A DNA stretch of 47,620 nucleotides from Prochlorococcus sp. AG-347-K10 (GTDB lineage Bacteria > Cyanobacteriota > Cyanobacteriia > PCC-6307 > Cyanobiaceae). The stretch lies in contig QCCB01000011.1 in NCBI GenBank assembly GCA_003278955.1, positions 1 to 47,620 on the forward strand, written 5' to 3'. The notes below the pieces were generated by a model. The model ran no database searches and had not been told where the DNA came from. It saw nothing but the letters and a program-made list of their open reading frames with translations. Of this stretch, positions 46,551 through 47,620 are shown piece by piece. A program made the translations under genes and the position numbers. How positions within the stretch are numbered: position 1 is the stretch's first letter; each line of letters opens with the position of its first letter.

Positions 46551-47150
46551 CTAATTTAGTTTTGTTCTTCCTTCTAAGGCCCTTGCAAGTGTAACTTCAT
46601 CTACATATTCAAGTTCACTGCCCATTGGGAGGCCATATGCAATCCTCGTAACTTTAGTAAAAGGGGTTAACAATTTTCCAATATAAAGACTTGTTGTATC
46701 TCCCTCAACACTGGGGGGCAATGCCAATATGATCTCATCTATTTCAGACTTACTAACTCTTTCTACCAGGCTTCTTATTTCTAAGAGTTCGGGGCCAACA
46801 GAATCCATTGGAGATATTAAACCGCCAATAACATGGTAAACACCTTTAAATTCTCTGGCGCGCTCCAAAGCAAGCAAATCTTTAGTTTCTGCTACTACAC
46901 AGATTAGTTTTTGATTTCTTTCAGTATTTTTACAAATTTCACATACATCTTCTGAAGTCAAATTGAAACATTTTTTGCAACGACCAACATTACTATGAGC
47001 TTCTAACAGAGCCTTTGAAAAATCTTTTATTGTACTTTCAGGTTGTTTTAAAATAAACAGGGCTAATCGTTGCGCTGTTCTTGGACCAATCCCCGGAAAT
47101 TTCTCAAAATGACCAATTAATTTTGAAAGCGGTTTGGTAAAAGTAATCAA
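46551..47150 (-). CDS. recR: Recombination mediator protein RecR
   Basis: RecR acts with RecF and RecO in loading RecA at gaps. The 199-residue protein has an N-terminal helix-hairpin-helix ('[20 protein letters not shown]'), a four-Cys zinc motif ('[16 protein letters not shown]'), a Toprim domain ('[42 protein letters not shown]') and a C-terminal '[29 protein letters not shown]' walker-like tail. The start is read as TTG at 47150, because the N-terminus must be only about 20 residues before the HhH and no ATG fits. No Shine-Dalgarno is evident. The promoter would lie in 47151-47253, shared with the divergent psbP-like gene. Confidence 0.93.
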   Translation of the reverse strand: MITFTKPLSKLIGHFEKFPGIGPRTAQRLALFILKQPESTIKDFSKALLEAHSNVGRCKKCFNLTSEDVCEICKNTERNQKLICVVAETKDLLALERAREFKGVYHVIGGLISPMDSVGPELLEIRSLVERVSKSEIDEIILALPPSVEGDTTSLYIGKLLTPFTKVTRIAYGLPMGSELEYVDEVTLARALEGRTKLN

Positions 47151-47253
47151 AATTAAACTATTTCTAGGAATAATTTAGACGCAAAATTCTGAATTGCCAT
47201 AATTGTTTGCTTTTAATGTCTTATTATGTTTTTAGTTAGTAATTTCAAACAAA

Positions 47254-47620
47254 ATGAAAAATATAAAATTTAACCCTTTCAAATATTTATTTTTGATTTT
47301 TTTGTGTTTAACACTAAGTGCTTGTAGTGGCGGACTAAATGCGGGATTAGAAGCTTATCAAAGTCCAGATGGAAGATATGCCTTTTTGTATCCAACAGGA
47401 TGGACTAGAGTAAAAGTCGATGGAGGTCCTGAAATTATTTATCATGATCTAATAAACAGTAATGAGACCTTAAGTTTAGTTATTTCTGATGTAAATAAAG
47501 AGATTCAATTAGAGCAATTAGGAAGCCCAAGTGAAGTAGGTCAAACATTAATTGATAAAGTTATTGCTCCCGAAGGTTCAGGTAGAGAGGTAAAACTCAT
47601 AAATGCCAATAAGAGGGAGG
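47254..47620 (+). CDS. PsbP-like (CyanoP) photosystem II lipoprotein, 5' part
   Basis: Partial at the right edge. The first 122 codons read as a lipoprotein signal, 'MKNIKFNPFKYLFLIFLCLTLSAC', with lipobox LSAC and Cys24 as the lipidation site. The PsbP-domain start follows: 'GGLNAGLEAYQSPDGRYAFLYPTGWTRVKV', then 'DGGPEIIYHDLINSNETLSLVISDV' and 'EQLGSPSEVGQTLIDKVI'. CyanoP is the cyanobacterial homologue of the plant oxygen-evolving PsbP and is lipid-anchored on the lumenal side of photosystem II, where it aids assembly. It is divergent from recR, with 103 bases between starts. Confidence 0.92.
   Translation, partial: MKNIKFNPFKYLFLIFLCLTLSACSGGLNAGLEAYQSPDGRYAFLYPTGWTRVKVDGGPEIIYHDLINSNETLSLVISDVNKEIQLEQLGSPSEVGQTLIDKVIAPEGSGREVKLINANKRE

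Overview
The window is a dense, AT-rich, gene-packed stretch of a cyanobacterial chromosome. It almost certainly comes from marine Prochlorococcus, most likely a high-light-adapted strain. The evidence is low GC throughout, very short intergenic gaps, photosynthesis genes (chlI, petG, petH, cytM, a psbP-like lipoprotein, lycopene cyclase, crtE), a KaiB-like-domain clock kinase (SasA), and the small RNA Yfr1 lying between a guaB-type gene and trxA, its characteristic location in this genus. The assignment rests on recognising gene families and order, not on a database search. I see no phage, transposon, CRISPR or genomic-island signature. No gene-free stretch exceeds 300 bases; the longest gaps are about 220-245 bases (12658-12881, 28456-28698 and the Yfr1 region 5660-5891).

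Layout. 1-3943: a mostly minus-strand block with hom (partial), sufE, 5-formyl-THF cyclo-ligase, ruvC, chlI, a SpoU/TrmH-family methyltransferase and cytM. 3998-4117: the tiny plus-strand petG, whose 3' end overlaps convergent rsmD. 4094-5659: minus-strand trxA-hisH-rsmD. 5751-5806: Yfr1 (minus), downstream of the CBS-less IMP dehydrogenase (guaB3 type). 7235-11067: gyrA and a lycopene cyclase. 11074-14996: a GH57 enzyme, then leuA and a small membrane protein. 15006-18881: a membrane HD phosphohydrolase of PgpH type, opposed by folD-crtE-DUF212. 18890-24322: a minus-strand reductant cluster, petH, then zwf-opcA-cobB. 24504-28455: a START/SRPBCC-like protein, tRNA-Glu, sasA, two unknown proteins and prs. 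28699-34818: malQ, a RodZ-like HTH membrane protein, an ABC1-family kinase-like protein, a PLP decarboxylase and cdsA. 34831-39993: minus-strand clpC-gldA-like-alpha/beta hydrolase, and a GNAT acetyltransferase. 40082-45651: a tight plus-strand run lysA-cdaA-uppS-bioB-trhO-hypothetical. 45648-47150: recR-lipA on minus. 47254-end: the start of a PsbP-like lipoprotein.

Functional themes. Oxidative pentose phosphate reductant supply (zwf, opcA) lies beside ferredoxin-NADP reductase. Glycogen and glucan handling is represented by the GH57 enzyme and malQ. Isoprenoid and pigment synthesis is represented by crtE, lycopene cyclase, uppS, chlI and tRNA-Glu, the start of tetrapyrrole synthesis. A likely complete c-di-AMP cycle is present: a CdaA-type synthase sits between two cell-wall genes, and a PgpH-type phosphodiesterase lies about 25 kb away. 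The most interesting leads are motif substitutions in both c-di-AMP enzymes, the loss of the extracellular domain from the HD protein, and a membrane-anchor-like N-terminus on PetH in place of the phycobilisome-linker domain. Several lineage-restricted small proteins remain of unknown function.
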